Shown: piece after piece, positions 47,726-56,838 of the stretch
Layout: each line of letters begins with the position of its first letter
Position numbering within the stretch: the first letter of the stretch is position 1
NCBI GenBank assembly: GCA_963698165.1
Contig: CAVOPT010000021.1
Location: 13,460 to 77,459, forward strand
DNA length: 64,000 nucleotides
Direction of reading: 5' to 3'
DNA from: JAAYUJ01 sp963698165
GTDB lineage: Bacteria > Desulfobacterota > Syntrophobacteria > Syntrophobacterales > Syntrophobacteraceae
Notes under the pieces: generated by a model
Seen by the model: the letters and a program-made list of their open reading frames with translations, nothing else
What the model was told of the DNA's origin: nothing
The model's database searches: none
Program-made: the position numbers and the translations under genes

Positions 47726-48002
47726 GGCACTTTGGACGCTCGGCGCTGAGCGGAAAAAGCAAAGGCCGTGAAGCCCGGCGTGGTTTCGCAGTGCCTGTCC
47801 GACCTCTTGTGCGGCGACGCGTCAGCTTTAGACGCGGAGACCGCGCCTTGATGTGAAACCACCATTGGTTCAAGGTGACCGGGCGTCACTTCCGCAACCT
47901 TGAGAATCACCCGGCGCTTCCATACCGGCCCATGCGTCACATCCCGGACATCCCGGTGATTTCCATCGGACCACCCGGGTTTCTGAAAGAGAGGTGAGGG
48001 CC
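47726..48002 (+). promoter_or_regulatory. Long structured leader of rtcB
   Basis: Directly after the predicted start, GGCACT (47726-47731) can pair with AGTGCC (47790-47795), enclosing a CGCTC/GAGCG hairpin and a GGCC/GGC-rich part. A second strong stem (GCGG, then CGCGTC with GACGCG, then CCGC) follows at about 47810-47845, and a GGTGAC/GTCAC stem near 47874-47893. No known riboswitch class could be assigned. Confidence 0.4.
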
Positions 48003-49460
48003 ATGACTTCCATGAAAGAGCTCAAGAAAATATCGGATACCATCTGGGAAATTCCCAAAACCTATAAGGAAGGGATGCGTGTCCCCGCCCGGATCTTTGC
48101 AACTGAAAAGCTCCTCAAGGAGATGGATGACGGCGTCATCGACCAGATCACCAACGTGGCCACCCTTCCCGGGATCATCAACTACGCTTACTGCATGCCC
48201 GACGGTCATTGGGGCTACGGATTTCCCATCGGAGGTGTCGCGGCCATGGACCCGGAGACGGGGGTCATTTCGCCGGGGGGCATCGGCTTCGACGTGAACT
48301 GCGGCATGCGCCTTGTCGTCACCAATCTGACCTACGACGAGGTCAAGCCCCATTTGAAGCTGCTGGTGGACAAACTCTTCGCAAGAGTCCCCGCCGGCGT
48401 GGGAAGCAGCGGATTCGTGAAGATCTCCCAGGACGAGTTCCGCCAGGCGGTGGAGCAGGGGGCCCGGTGGTGCGTGAACAAGGGCTACGGGTGGAAGGAG
48501 GACCTCGAGCGCACCGAAGAGCGAGGATGCATTTCCGGCGCGGACTCATCGAAGATCAGCAGCAAGGCCGTCGAGCGCGGCTACAAGCAGATCGGCACCC
48601 TGGGTTCCGGCAACCACTACCTCGAGATTCAGGTGGCCAGGCCGTCCAACATTTTTGATCCCGACACCGCAAGAGCCTGGGGAATTTCGATCCCCAACCA
48701 GGTTGTGGTCATGTTCCACTGCGGCAGCCGCGGTTTCGGGCACCAGGTGGCGACGGACTACCTGCAGTCTTTCCTGAAGGTCATGGAGAAGAAGCACGGC
48801 ATCCGGGTGCCGGACCGGGAGCTGGCGTGCGCTCCCTTCCGTTCTTCCGAGGGGCAGGACTACTTCGCGGCCATGAAGTGCGCCATCAACATGTCTTTCG
48901 CCAACAGGCAGGTGATCCTTCACCGGGTGCGGGAGGTTTTTTCGGAGGTTTTTCATAAAGATCCCGGCGATCTCGGGATGCACCAGGTTTACGATGTTTC
49001 CCACAACACGGCCAAACTGGAACGCCACCGGATCGACGGGAAATTGCGGGAAGTCCTGGTCCACCGCAAGGGGGCAACACGAGCTTTCGGCCCGGGCGCC
49101 GAGGAGTTGCCCGAAATTTACAGGCAGACCGGTCAGCCGGTGATCGTCGGAGGCAGCATGGAAACGGGATCATACCTCCTGGCAGGCGTGGAGGGAGGAG
49201 AGGAAACCTTCTTCAGCACCGCCCACGGCAGCGGCCGCACCATGAGCCGCCGGCAGGCCAAGAAGCAGTTCCAGGGCAGAAAGCTGCAGCAGGACATGGA
49301 AGGTCGTGGGATCTATGTGAGGACGGTTTCGTTTTCCGGGCTGGCGGAGGAGGCGGGGGCTGCGTACAAGGACATAGACGACGTGGTGCGGGCTACGGAA
49401 GAAGCCGCCATCAGCAAGCGCATCGCCCGATTCATCCCCGTGGGCAACGTGAAAGGATAG
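48003..49460 (+). CDS. rtcB: RNA-splicing ligase RtcB
   Basis: The ligase joins 2',3'-cyclic phosphate and 5'-OH RNA ends with GTP and Mn2+. The 485-residue product has the metal and guanylylation motifs FDVNCGMRLV, GSGNHYLE, FHCGSRGFGHQ, VYDVSHN and STAHGSGR with the catalytic His. GAGG lies eight bases before ATG 48003. It is the first gene of an operon with a COG0523 GTPase and the RtcB activator archease. Confidence 0.95.
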   Translation: MTSMKELKKISDTIWEIPKTYKEGMRVPARIFATEKLLKEMDDGVIDQITNVATLPGIINYAYCMPDGHWGYGFPIGGVAAMDPETGVISPGGIGFDVNCGMRLVVTNLTYDEVKPHLKLLVDKLFARVPAGVGSSGFVKISQDEFRQAVEQGARWCVNKGYGWKEDLERTEERGCISGADSSKISSKAVERGYKQIGTLGSGNHYLEIQVARPSNIFDPDTARAWGISIPNQVVVMFHCGSRGFGHQVATDYLQSFLKVMEKKHGIRVPDRELACAPFRSSEGQDYFAAMKCAINMSFANRQVILHRVREVFSEVFHKDPGDLGMHQVYDVSHNTAKLERHRIDGKLREVLVHRKGATRAFGPGAEELPEIYRQTGQPVIVGGSMETGSYLLAGVEGGEETFFSTAHGSGRTMSRRQAKKQFQGRKLQQDMEGRGIYVRTVSFSGLAEEAGAAYKDIDDVVRATEEAAISKRIARFIPVGNVKG

Positions 49461-49479
49461 CGCTCAGTCGAGGAAGACC

Positions 49480-50376
49480 ATGAGGGTCAGAACCCCCATA
49501 ATGCTCATAACCGGTTCTCTGGGAAGCGGAAAAACCACGCTCCTCAGGAGGATCGTGGAGGTGATGAGCCAGCCCATTGCCGTTGTCATGAACGAGTTCG
49601 GGGAAGCGGCCATCGACAGCAGGACCATCACCGGGGACAATGTGCGCATTGTGGAACTGGCCGGTGGATGTATCTGCTGTTCCCTGACAGGGGATTTCGA
49701 AGCGGCGGTCCGGGAAATCATCGGATTCGTCAGGCCCGAGTTCATCGTCGTCGAGACAACAGGGGTGAGCGACGCGGATGCCCTCGTTTTCCAGGTTGAA
49801 GGGAATCTGCCGGAAGTGCGTCTCGACAGCGTCGTCCACATCGTGGATGCCTATCTCGGGGCCAGGCATCCCCACGTTGGTCCCATTGCCAGGACCCACC
49901 TCCAAACGGCTGACATTGTGCTCATCAACAAGATCGACCTGGTGACCACCCAGGAAGTGAGGGAAATGGAAGCCCTGGTGCGACTTCACAATGACAGGGC
50001 ACTCCTTGTCAAAACGATGGGCTGCGACGTCGATCTCAGCCTGCTCTTCGGCATGGCCACGAGGGTCGGTGCGGCTCCGGCGATCCAGCGGAGTCCGGTG
50101 CACCTCCAGTCCTTCACCTATTCCACGGCTGCCCTCCTCGATGAGGGCAAGTTCCTGAACCTCATTGGAGCCCTGGGATCCTCGGTCTTCCGGGCCAAGG
50201 GTTTCGTGCGGTTTCCCGGGGCCACCCACCTCTTCAACTACGTGCTGGGCAGGGTTGATCTGGAGGAATATGAATCGGACGTGACAGAGCTGGTTTTCAT
50301 AGGCTGCCGGCTGGATGAGATCAAGGAAGCCATCGAGGGAAGCCTCAGGAACTGCGAGATCCGGGATGCCCTATGA
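49480..50376 (+). CDS. COG0523 / CobW-HypB-UreG type GTPase
   Basis: These GTPases deliver metals to target proteins. The 298-residue product has Walker A GSLGSGKTTL (12-21), the metal site Cys63, Cys65, Cys66 (GGCICCSL), VVETTGVSD as Walker B region and the base motif INKID. A C-terminal CobW-like domain follows (FRAKGFVRF). GAGGAAG precedes the ATG. It lies 19 bases after rtcB and overlaps archease by 11 bases, so all three are coexpressed. A role in metal supply for RtcB is inferred from that order only. Confidence 0.88.
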   Translation: MRVRTPIMLITGSLGSGKTTLLRRIVEVMSQPIAVVMNEFGEAAIDSRTITGDNVRIVELAGGCICCSLTGDFEAAVREIIGFVRPEFIVVETTGVSDADALVFQVEGNLPEVRLDSVVHIVDAYLGARHPHVGPIARTHLQTADIVLINKIDLVTTQEVREMEALVRLHNDRALLVKTMGCDVDLSLLFGMATRVGAAPAIQRSPVHLQSFTYSTAALLDEGKFLNLIGALGSSVFRAKGFVRFPGATHLFNYVLGRVDLEEYESDVTELVFIGCRLDEIKEAIEGSLRNCEIRDAL

Positions 50377-50797
50377 ATTTCTGGATGACATAGCGACGGC
50401 GGACGTTGCGTTTGACGCCTGGGGAAAAACCCTGGAAGAGATGTTCGTTTCCGCCTGCGAAGCCACCATGAACGTGATGGTGTCCGACCTGGCATCCATC
50501 GCGGAGGTTGAGCGGCGCGAGCTTCGCGTGAAAAACGACGCCATCGACATGCTGCTCTTCGACCTCCTGCAGGAAATCATCTTTTACAAGGACGCCGAAC
50601 AGCTGCTCCTGCGCGTGGCCCATGTGCACATGGCCGAGGATGAAGGAGAATTCAGTCTCATGGCCCGGGCGTTCGGGGAGACCCTGAACCCCGCAAAGCA
50701 CGATCTGGTCGTGGACGTCAAGGCGGTCACCCTGCACCGGTACAGGGTGGAACAGACCAGCCGGGGATGGGAGGCCACGGTCATCCTGGACATCTGA
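50366..50797 (+). CDS. Archease (RtcB activator)
   Basis: Archease speeds guanylylation and turnover of RtcB. The 143-residue product starts MPYEFLDDIATADVAFDAWG and ends VKAVTLHRYRVEQTSRGWEATVILDI-like with the metal-binding Asp/His pattern of the family (DDIATAD near residue 7, and the final Asp). The ATG at 50366 lies inside the 3' end of the GTPase gene. The match in size and in operon position to known rtcB-archease pairs makes this call firm. Confidence 0.92.
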   Translation: MPYEFLDDIATADVAFDAWGKTLEEMFVSACEATMNVMVSDLASIAEVERRELRVKNDAIDMLLFDLLQEIIFYKDAEQLLLRVAHVHMAEDEGEFSLMARAFGETLNPAKHDLVVDVKAVTLHRYRVEQTSRGWEATVILDI

Positions 50798-50809
50798 CGA
50801 CGTGGGCCG

Positions 50810-51115
50810 TTAAGTCATATGCGGTGGGTGTGCGTAGATATAGCCGATGCCCCGCACGGTTTTGACACGTTCGATATCGCCCCATTTGCGGCCAAATTTT
50901 TTTCGAAGAGTGCTCGCATGGACATCCGGGCTGCGATCATGGGCAGTGAGGGAGCGGCCGAGAATGTTCCCCACCAATTGCTCTCGGGTTAAGACATGAC
51001 CGGCCGATCTGAGCAGCATATCGAGAAAACCGAGCTCAACGGAGGTCAAATCAAGCCGTTCCCCGCTGAGACACACGACACGGCTGCCGGCATCCAGCTC
51101 GACGTCACCAACCAC
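50810..51115 (-). pseudogene. OmpR-type winged-helix fragment of a response regulator
   Basis: The 101 residues form only the C-terminal DNA-binding domain: LDLTSVELGFLDMLLRSAGHVLTREQLVGNILG, shown here as two adjoining parts LDLTSVELGFLDMLL and GHVLTREQL, then VHASTLRKKFG and VKTVRGIGYIY. The receiver domain is missing and the upstream sequence is unrelated, so the gene is truncated. It starts with GTG without a clear ribosome site and converges on archease. Confidence 0.65.
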
Positions 51116-51151
51116 GATTTGTCGTGGTGCAGGGATCTATTGCCCCGCCAG

Positions 51152-51223
51152 CATTCACGAGAATTGATCACCCTCGGCGACCGCCTCCGTAAAGAACGCC
51201 TCGATCTGAAACTCCCCCGCTAA
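51152..51223 (+). pseudogene. Fragment of an XRE-type regulator
   Basis: The frame ends SRELITLGDRLRKERLDLKL and stops at 51223. This is closely similar to residues 20-40 of the intact regulator at 57316-57783 (RKLITLGDHLRKKRLDLNL). The helix-turn-helix itself is lost. It is a truncated copy of that gene family. Confidence 0.55.
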
Positions 51224-51622
51224 AGATGCTGGCGAGCAATGGCAACCTTCGATGGCATGGCAAAATTTGCTCAGTTTCCTTTGAGCAGAAGAAGAGAATC
51301 ATTCCCTATGCACAGCCCACATCGATAGATACCGCACCGTGGCAAGATTCATACGCTTATGCTGCATCACAAAGCGGATCTCATACTTTCGTTGACGTTA
51401 TCGAATCCTTTGAGGCCCCAGCCTTTGTTGTGCCACATTCGGGAAAATGGTTGTTCATCAAGTTGCCCTGCCACAACCCCTTCTTCCGAGTCCCAAAGTT
51501 TCACGAGGGCACAATAGTTGCTTGATTCGCTCTCAGACGTCCAATGAGGGTATGCAGATGGAGCCTTTCCGCCGGCTAGGAGTTGGGTATCCGCTGGTTC
51601 ACAATACAAAGAGGAAATCCTG
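51224..51622. other. Gap with no supported gene
   Basis: A 99-residue frame spans 51226-51525 but has no ribosome site, no recognised family and a mixed composition. A ribosome site (GAGGAAA) for the GH44 gene lies at the right end. Nothing else is evident. Confidence 0.4.
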
Positions 51623-53797
51623 ATGACGAAATCGTTGCTGAAGGTCATCTTCTTGTTGAGTGTATACCTGGCGACAGCCGCCGGGTTTGTGCCGAGCGTT
51701 GGTGAGGCAGCGGCCGCGGATGTCAGCGTGTACAGCGATAGCCTGAACACCGGCTGGGACAACTGGTCATGGGGAACCACTGCGGATTTTGGCGGCGCTG
51801 CTCCAGTGCATAGCGGCACCCGTTCCCTAGCGGTAACCTATACCTCGGCCTGGGCAGGTCTTTACCTGGCCACCAACCAGGTGGTCCAGGGCAGCTTCTA
51901 CGACACCCTACAGTTCTGGATTCACGGAGGCGCCCAAGGTGGCCAGCAGATTCGTGTCGTCCTGGCGGACGCCAGCAACAACATGCTTACGGACCATGCG
52001 GTCAATGTCAAGGTGAGTGCCAGCGCATGGACGCTCGTGCAGATCCCGCTAGCGGATCTTGGCAATCCAGCCCAGATCGGAGGGGTTATCTGGCAGGAAA
52101 CGAGCGGCGGAGCACAGCCGAAGTTCTTTCTTGACGACATATCCATCCTGAATCAAGGCAATACTCCACCGCCTCCGCCTCTCCCAGGGGCCGGACCGAC
52201 CCTGAGTATCGATGTCAATGCCGGAGGCCATACCATCAGTGACGACATCTACGGCATGAACTACGCCGACGAAAACCTGGCGGCCGAACTCAGGCTGCCG
52301 GTGCGCCGCTGGGGAGGCAACTCTGCCACACGGTATAACTGGCGGACCAACATGCACAACGTCGGCAGCGACTGGTACTTTGAAAACATTCCTGATGGCG
52401 CCCCGGTTGTGGACGGATCAGCGTCGGACCTTTTTATCGAGCAGGACCGCCGCACCGGGACCAAAACGCTCATGAGTGTGCCCCTCATTGGCTGGACCCC
52501 GAAGGAAGCCAGCCCCCTCAGTCACCCTTATGACTGCGGATTCAAGGTGTCCAAATACGGTGCACAGCAGAGCACCGATTCCTGGGACTCCGATTGCGGC
52601 AATGGTGTGCGCACCGATGGCACCAACATTACTGGCAACACTCCTGGTGACACCAGCACTCAGATTGGACCTGGTTTTGTAACCGATTGGATTGATCACC
52701 TCACGACTAAATACGGAACTGCGCAGAGGGGCGGAGTTGCTTACTATAACCTCGACAATGAGCCGATGCTTTGGAACAGCACCCATCGGGATGTACATCC
52801 ACAGCCGACGACCTACGACGAAATGCGCGACCGTACCTATCAGTACGCAGCAGCCATTAAAGATGCCGATCCCTCTGCACAGACCCTCGGCCCGGTCCTC
52901 TGGGGCTGGTGCGCTTATTTTTATTCAGCCCTTGACGGGTGCGGCATCGGCAGCGACTACACCAGCCATGGCAACACGCCTTTTGTGTCCTGGTATCTGC
53001 AGCAGATGAAGGCCTATGAGCAAAACCACGGACTTCGCATCCTGGATTACCTCGACCTTCATTATTATCCACAGGCAGCTGGGGTAGCGTTGGCGTCGGC
53101 GGGAAGCAGCTCCACGCAAGCCCTCAGACTACGTTCCACGCGCTCCTTGTGGGATCCGTCCTACCGCGATGAAAGCTGGATCTCGGACACCGCAGCCGGC
53201 GGCGTGGCGGTGCGCATGATTCCGCGCATGAGGGAGTGGGTGGCGGCCGACTATCCGGCTACGAAGCTCGCCATCACCGAGTACAATTGGGGCGCGCTCG
53301 ATCACATCAACGGCGCGTTGGCACAGGCCGATGTGCTGGGCATCTTCGGCCGAGAGGGTCTGGATCTTGCCACCCTGTGGGGACCGCCGACAACCAGCCA
53401 GCCCGGTGCCTTTGCCTTTCGCATGTACCGCAATTATGACGGTCTGGGGAGTGGATTTGGCAATGTCAGCAGGAAGGCCACCAGTGCCGATCCAGGCGCA
53501 CTGGCGATATACGCGGCGCAACGAAGTTCGGATAACGCCCTGACGGTCATGGTGATCAACAAAACGGCAAGCGCTTTGACTAGCAGCATCAGTCTTACCG
53601 GGTTTGCGCCGGCATCCACTGCGGCGGTATATCGATACAGTGGCGCGCTTTTTGGCGCCATCGAGCGGGCAGCCGATCAAGCGGTAACAGCGGAAGGTTT
53701 CAACGCCACCTTACCGGCGAACTCCATCACGCTTTTGGTCATAAAGCCAGGCGATCCCCTGCCCTCACCACCTTCCCACCTCCGCATCCTTCCGTGA
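51623..53797 (+). CDS. Secreted glycoside hydrolase family 44 enzyme
   Basis: GH44 enzymes cut beta-1,4-glucans such as cellulose and xyloglucan. The 724-residue product has a signal peptide (LLKVIFLLSVYLATAAGF), a beta-sandwich N-terminal module (about 33-176) resembling a carbohydrate-binding domain, a Pro-rich linker (181-190) and a TIM barrel. Acid/base Glu380 lies in YYNLDNEPMLW and nucleophile Glu553 in LAITEYNWG. A C-terminal beta domain follows and the protein ends in PPSHLRILP. GAGGAAA precedes the ATG. Such an enzyme is unusual for a sulfate reducer, so horizontal transfer is likely. Confidence 0.88.
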   Translation: MTKSLLKVIFLLSVYLATAAGFVPSVGEAAAADVSVYSDSLNTGWDNWSWGTTADFGGAAPVHSGTRSLAVTYTSAWAGLYLATNQVVQGSFYDTLQFWIHGGAQGGQQIRVVLADASNNMLTDHAVNVKVSASAWTLVQIPLADLGNPAQIGGVIWQETSGGAQPKFFLDDISILNQGNTPPPPPLPGAGPTLSIDVNAGGHTISDDIYGMNYADENLAAELRLPVRRWGGNSATRYNWRTNMHNVGSDWYFENIPDGAPVVDGSASDLFIEQDRRTGTKTLMSVPLIGWTPKEASPLSHPYDCGFKVSKYGAQQSTDSWDSDCGNGVRTDGTNITGNTPGDTSTQIGPGFVTDWIDHLTTKYGTAQRGGVAYYNLDNEPMLWNSTHRDVHPQPTTYDEMRDRTYQYAAAIKDADPSAQTLGPVLWGWCAYFYSALDGCGIGSDYTSHGNTPFVSWYLQQMKAYEQNHGLRILDYLDLHYYPQAAGVALASAGSSSTQALRLRSTRSLWDPSYRDESWISDTAAGGVAVRMIPRMREWVAADYPATKLAITEYNWGALDHINGALAQADVLGIFGREGLDLATLWGPPTTSQPGAFAFRMYRNYDGLGSGFGNVSRKATSADPGALAIYAAQRSSDNALTVMVINKTASALTSSISLTGFAPASTAAVYRYSGALFGAIERAADQAVTAEGFNATLPANSITLLVIKPGDPLPSPPSHLRILP

Positions 53798-53903
53798 TCT
53801 TCTCCGTTGCACCGACCAACGCCTGCGGTCCGGACCGATGAAAGGGCTTGTTTCCCCGTGATGGCATTGTGCCGGTCGTTTCTCGTCCAGCCACTATTCG
53901 AAA

Positions 53904-54932
53904 CTACCTGAATATCCTTAGATTTTGCGGAGGCGTCAAGGTAATGCCTGTGCGCACTTGTCCGGAATCCGGGCTTACCATGAGGGGGGATTCGTCGATT
54001 GCTTCGAAATCAGTACCCTTCACCAGTCTCAGCTCACTGGCCAGTATGTCGTTGTTCCACCGTGAATCGGGAACACCCGAGATATACCAGGCCGAACCGT
54101 TATCGGCGAGGATCATCCCGTATATTTTCAGGGCGCGAAGAATGACTTGAGTGTGCGGGGAAAATCCGGAGATATCGAAGCTGGCACGGAGCCTGAACCG
54201 TTGACCCATGGGAGGGTACTTGGCATCGGTAAGGCTGGAAGCATAATGTTGCGCGGGCCAGACATAAGCCTTTCGTGTCTGCGGAACGGTAAATCGCAGC
54301 GCGTGGGTTATTTCGCCGGAGGCGACCTCATCGTAGCGGAGCAACCCTGGAAGCACGGGAAGCCCGGCTGCATCAGCCGAGGTCCATCCCCGCGGGCGAA
54401 GATCATTGGAGCGCAGGTTGAAAATGGCTCCTGAACCCGCACGCCAACTCCCATCTGCATTGGGGTATGTGGACCATGTTTCGTACAGAATAGCATTGTC
54501 AGGGTCGAGCACCAGCACGTGGCGGTCACCTGTCGATTGGCTTCCCCCCTCGATCTGTGGATTGGGTGGAATGGGATAGGGGCCGGGGTCGCTTTCATCC
54601 GCATAATCGAAGGTGATGGCAACTCTGGGCTGTGTCCCAGGCACCACATTGTACGGAATGCCTATAGGCCCACCATCCCAGAGCCCGGAGCCAAAATCGG
54701 GGTGAAGCCCTGTACTGGCGCCAATGGTGGCAACGTAGGCAGCCGAGTTGGAATCGACCGCCATCGTGTCTATCCGCGTATTCCACACATTGTCGGCAGG
54801 GAATAGGGGACAACCAGAGATGGACGGGGCTGCTGCCCCCACGGTGACAGCATTGGTCAACGCACTGACCATGATGATAAGAAAGAATAGAAATGCGGAT
54901 AGGGTTCTTGAAACTATTAGACCTTTTAGCAT
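53904..54932 (-). CDS. Secreted hypothetical protein convergent with GH44
   Basis: The product is 342 residues. The N terminus (TLSAFLFFLIIMVSALTNAVTV) is a signal peptide. The mature protein (CPLFPADNVWNTRIDTM, then GLWDGGPIGIPYNVV, then DRHVLVLDPDNAILYETW, then ALRFTVPQTRKAYVWPA) matches a group of extracellular proteins of unknown function that I recall from soil bacteria, with no catalytic assignment. It ends PPQNLRIFR, like the GH44 protein's PPSHLRILP. The ATG at 54932 is chosen for AGGAG seven bases upstream. The two genes are convergent with 106 bases between them. Confidence 0.65.
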   Translation of the reverse strand: MLKGLIVSRTLSAFLFFLIIMVSALTNAVTVGAAAPSISGCPLFPADNVWNTRIDTMAVDSNSAAYVATIGASTGLHPDFGSGLWDGGPIGIPYNVVPGTQPRVAITFDYADESDPGPYPIPPNPQIEGGSQSTGDRHVLVLDPDNAILYETWSTYPNADGSWRAGSGAIFNLRSNDLRPRGWTSADAAGLPVLPGLLRYDEVASGEITHALRFTVPQTRKAYVWPAQHYASSLTDAKYPPMGQRFRLRASFDISGFSPHTQVILRALKIYGMILADNGSAWYISGVPDSRWNNDILASELRLVKGTDFEAIDESPLMVSPDSGQVRTGITLTPPQNLRIFR

Positions 54933-55311
54933 TGCTTTCTCCTGCATGGTTCGGTGAGGGAGATTGTGGTCATTGCTAGGCTCAAAATGCAAGTATTGAA
55001 CCACCTGGTCCGCCCCGGCGCCAGCATCACGAGCAATGCAGTGAGTCGTGGCAAACGGCAGCTCTTTGAGATTCAGCACACCAGAAACCGGACGGTTCTT
55101 CATGAACTCGGCACAGAAGAATGGAGGCAGTCAGAAGTCACCTTTACACTCCTGTCTGGTGGCGCTGGAAACCCGCCTGAGTTCAAGTTTTGGGAATCAT
55201 ATGAAGAACCCACATGCTACAGACGTGAGACTCTCTTGTAAGCCACCGTGGTATCTCCAGTAAGCCCCGAAAACTCCTGGTTCCTCCGTGTTGCCCGCGT
55301 TTGACAATCTT

Positions 55312-55340
55312 CATGCCTGCGTTGCCATTCTGCAAAGTCG
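55312..55340 (+). repeat. 29-bp repeat, copy 1
   Basis: The sequence running from CATGCCTGCG to GCAAAGTCG is identical to 57315-57343. It supplies ATG and the residues MPALPFCKV to whatever follows in frame. Here the continuation is a truncated ParE toxin. Confidence 0.8.
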
Positions 55341-55501
55341 CCAACCAGCCCTTCTCTGGCCGCTCGGTGCAGGAATACGACGCGAAAGACATCCGCGAGC
55401 TCATCGAGAAGCCCCATCGGATCATCCACGGGATAAGGCCCCATCGAATCGATTTGCTCGCTGTCATCCACGGAGTACAGCTGCTGCCCGATAGGGTCTA
55501 A
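55313..55501 (+). pseudogene. ParE toxin fragment fused to a foreign start
   Basis: After MPALPFCKV the 62-residue frame reads ANQPFSGRSVQEYDAKDIREL, then HRIDLLAVIHGVQLLPD. That is the C-terminal two thirds of a RelE/ParE toxin and is very similar to the intact toxin at 59342-59629. The N-terminal helix pair is missing. The breakpoint lies exactly at the end of the 29-bp repeat, so the fragment probably arose by recombination. Confidence 0.65.
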
Positions 55502-56353
55502 AGGGCGGCGAGTTCCCCAATGCGCCCGGAAGCTTCGGTGGATGGGATGCCAAATCCGTTCAGGACGTGCCTGAGATTATGAAAGCCCGGACAAGAGTGC
55601 CGAGCTTCTCCGCACTCATCATCAATTCTCTTCAGCTTGGAGCCCTGCCAACCGTGCCTCTACCACCAGTCGCTTAGAGGGCGCATTTCACCCATCACAA
55701 TGGCAGCCTAAGCTCAAAAAATGCCACTCTTGTCAACCTTTTTGCCGTTATTATAGATGGATGGCTTGGTCCGACCCCATCTGCCATCTGCATCTGATCT
55801 GCTGTCTAAAGCCGTCATCCCCCCCGGCGTACGTGTTCGCGGATCACACCCTAAAGCTCGCAAGGGGCTAGACTACGAACTGGCAGCCTAGTACTGCCGG
55901 GCGAAAGTTCGTAACCAGTTCCGGGGAATCCCCTCCCTTGACGGGAGGGGCAGGGGGAGGGTGTTAATCAGGCAATCGACACCCCCACCTCGCCTCCCCC
56001 ATCGAGGGGGAGGAACCGGGTAGAGACTAACGCCGACCTGTACTAGGGCCTTGTGCCCGTTTCAATTGCCAAAAAGCACAATATCCTCCGGGCGCCGGAA
56101 CGGTGCATAGGGCCCATGGGAGCTCTTTGTACACCCTTCAAGAGATGAGTTCGTCTAGGAGGTCGGTCCCGTTGTCCGACTGAGAGAAACATGGAAGCGT
56201 TTTATCGCGTTACTCCTTCGTGCACTTCGTGATGAAAGGACCGTTAAGTTGACGCCCATGGGGGAAAGCCGGCATCCAGAGAGTTTCCCTGGAGGCCAGG
56301 TCAAGCCCGGAATGACGACCGCCTTATCGGCCACTTCATTGCGTTGAGCTGTG
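55502..56353. repeat. Gene-free repeat-rich interval
   Basis: About 850 bases without a supported gene. At 55929-56013 two GC-rich palindromes face each other (CCCCTCCCTTGACGGGAGGGG, given here only by its arms CCCCTCCC and GGGAGGGG, and CCTCCCCC with GGGGGAGG). At 56255-56320 a second dispersed-type repeat includes GCCGGCATCCAGAG and GGTCAAGCCCGGAATGAC. Both look like interspersed repeats seen across related genomes. Confidence 0.5.
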
Positions 56354-56785
56354 CTAAGGCCGGTGAATGCCCATTCTGCGGTAACTCTGCACAAGACGGG
56401 TGCCGATGACGCCTGCCAACCGCCTCATGATCATGAGGCCTTCGTTGGGATGCCGCTCGAACAATCTCAGAAGACGCTCTCCATCAATCTTGATGACCTT
56501 GCTTTCCATGGTGCATTCTGCTGTGGCGGTGTAGCGCCTCGGTTCCACAAGGGCTGACCATCCGAACACGGAGCCCGTGTCATCCACCGGGAAAGTGATC
56601 GTTTCCTTCCCGGGAAGAGTGATGGCGATCTGGCCATCTTCCAAAATGTAAAGGTAATCCGCGAAATCTCCCTCGCGAAAGAGCACCTGCTCTACCGAGT
56701 AGCTCTCCTCGGTTGCGAACTGAGCTATCTCGTCGATGATGTGCGAAGGAATCTGTTGAAAGAGTTCCACCTCTCGAACGAACAT
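56354..56785 (-). CDS. Cyclic nucleotide-binding domain protein
   Basis: The product is 143 residues and consists of one Crp-type cyclic-nucleotide-binding beta-barrel: QVLFREGDFADYLYILEDGQI, given here as QVLFREGDF and YLYILEDGQI, then GSVFGWSALVEPRRYTATAE (the phosphate-binding cassette region) and an amphipathic C-terminal helix (NEGLMIMRRLAGVIGTRLV). There is no DNA-binding domain, so it is a stand-alone sensor. GGGAGGA lies seven bases before the ATG. The neighbouring genes give no clue to its partner. Confidence 0.8.
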   Translation of the reverse strand: MFVREVELFQQIPSHIIDEIAQFATEESYSVEQVLFREGDFADYLYILEDGQIAITLPGKETITFPVDDTGSVFGWSALVEPRRYTATAECTMESKVIKIDGERLLRLFERHPNEGLMIMRRLAGVIGTRLVQSYRRMGIHRP

Positions 56786-56838
56786 AAGTCAATCCTCCCT
56801 TCGTTCCTTGCAGAGCAAGGTTGGAAATGGGGTCAATC

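Noticed and set aside
47726..47795. c-di-GMP (GEMM) riboswitch ahead of rtcB
   Set aside because: GCAAAGGCC recalls GEMM but the conserved order of paired elements is not met.
51226..51525. 99-residue plus-strand frame
   Set aside because: No ribosome site or family and unremarkable composition.
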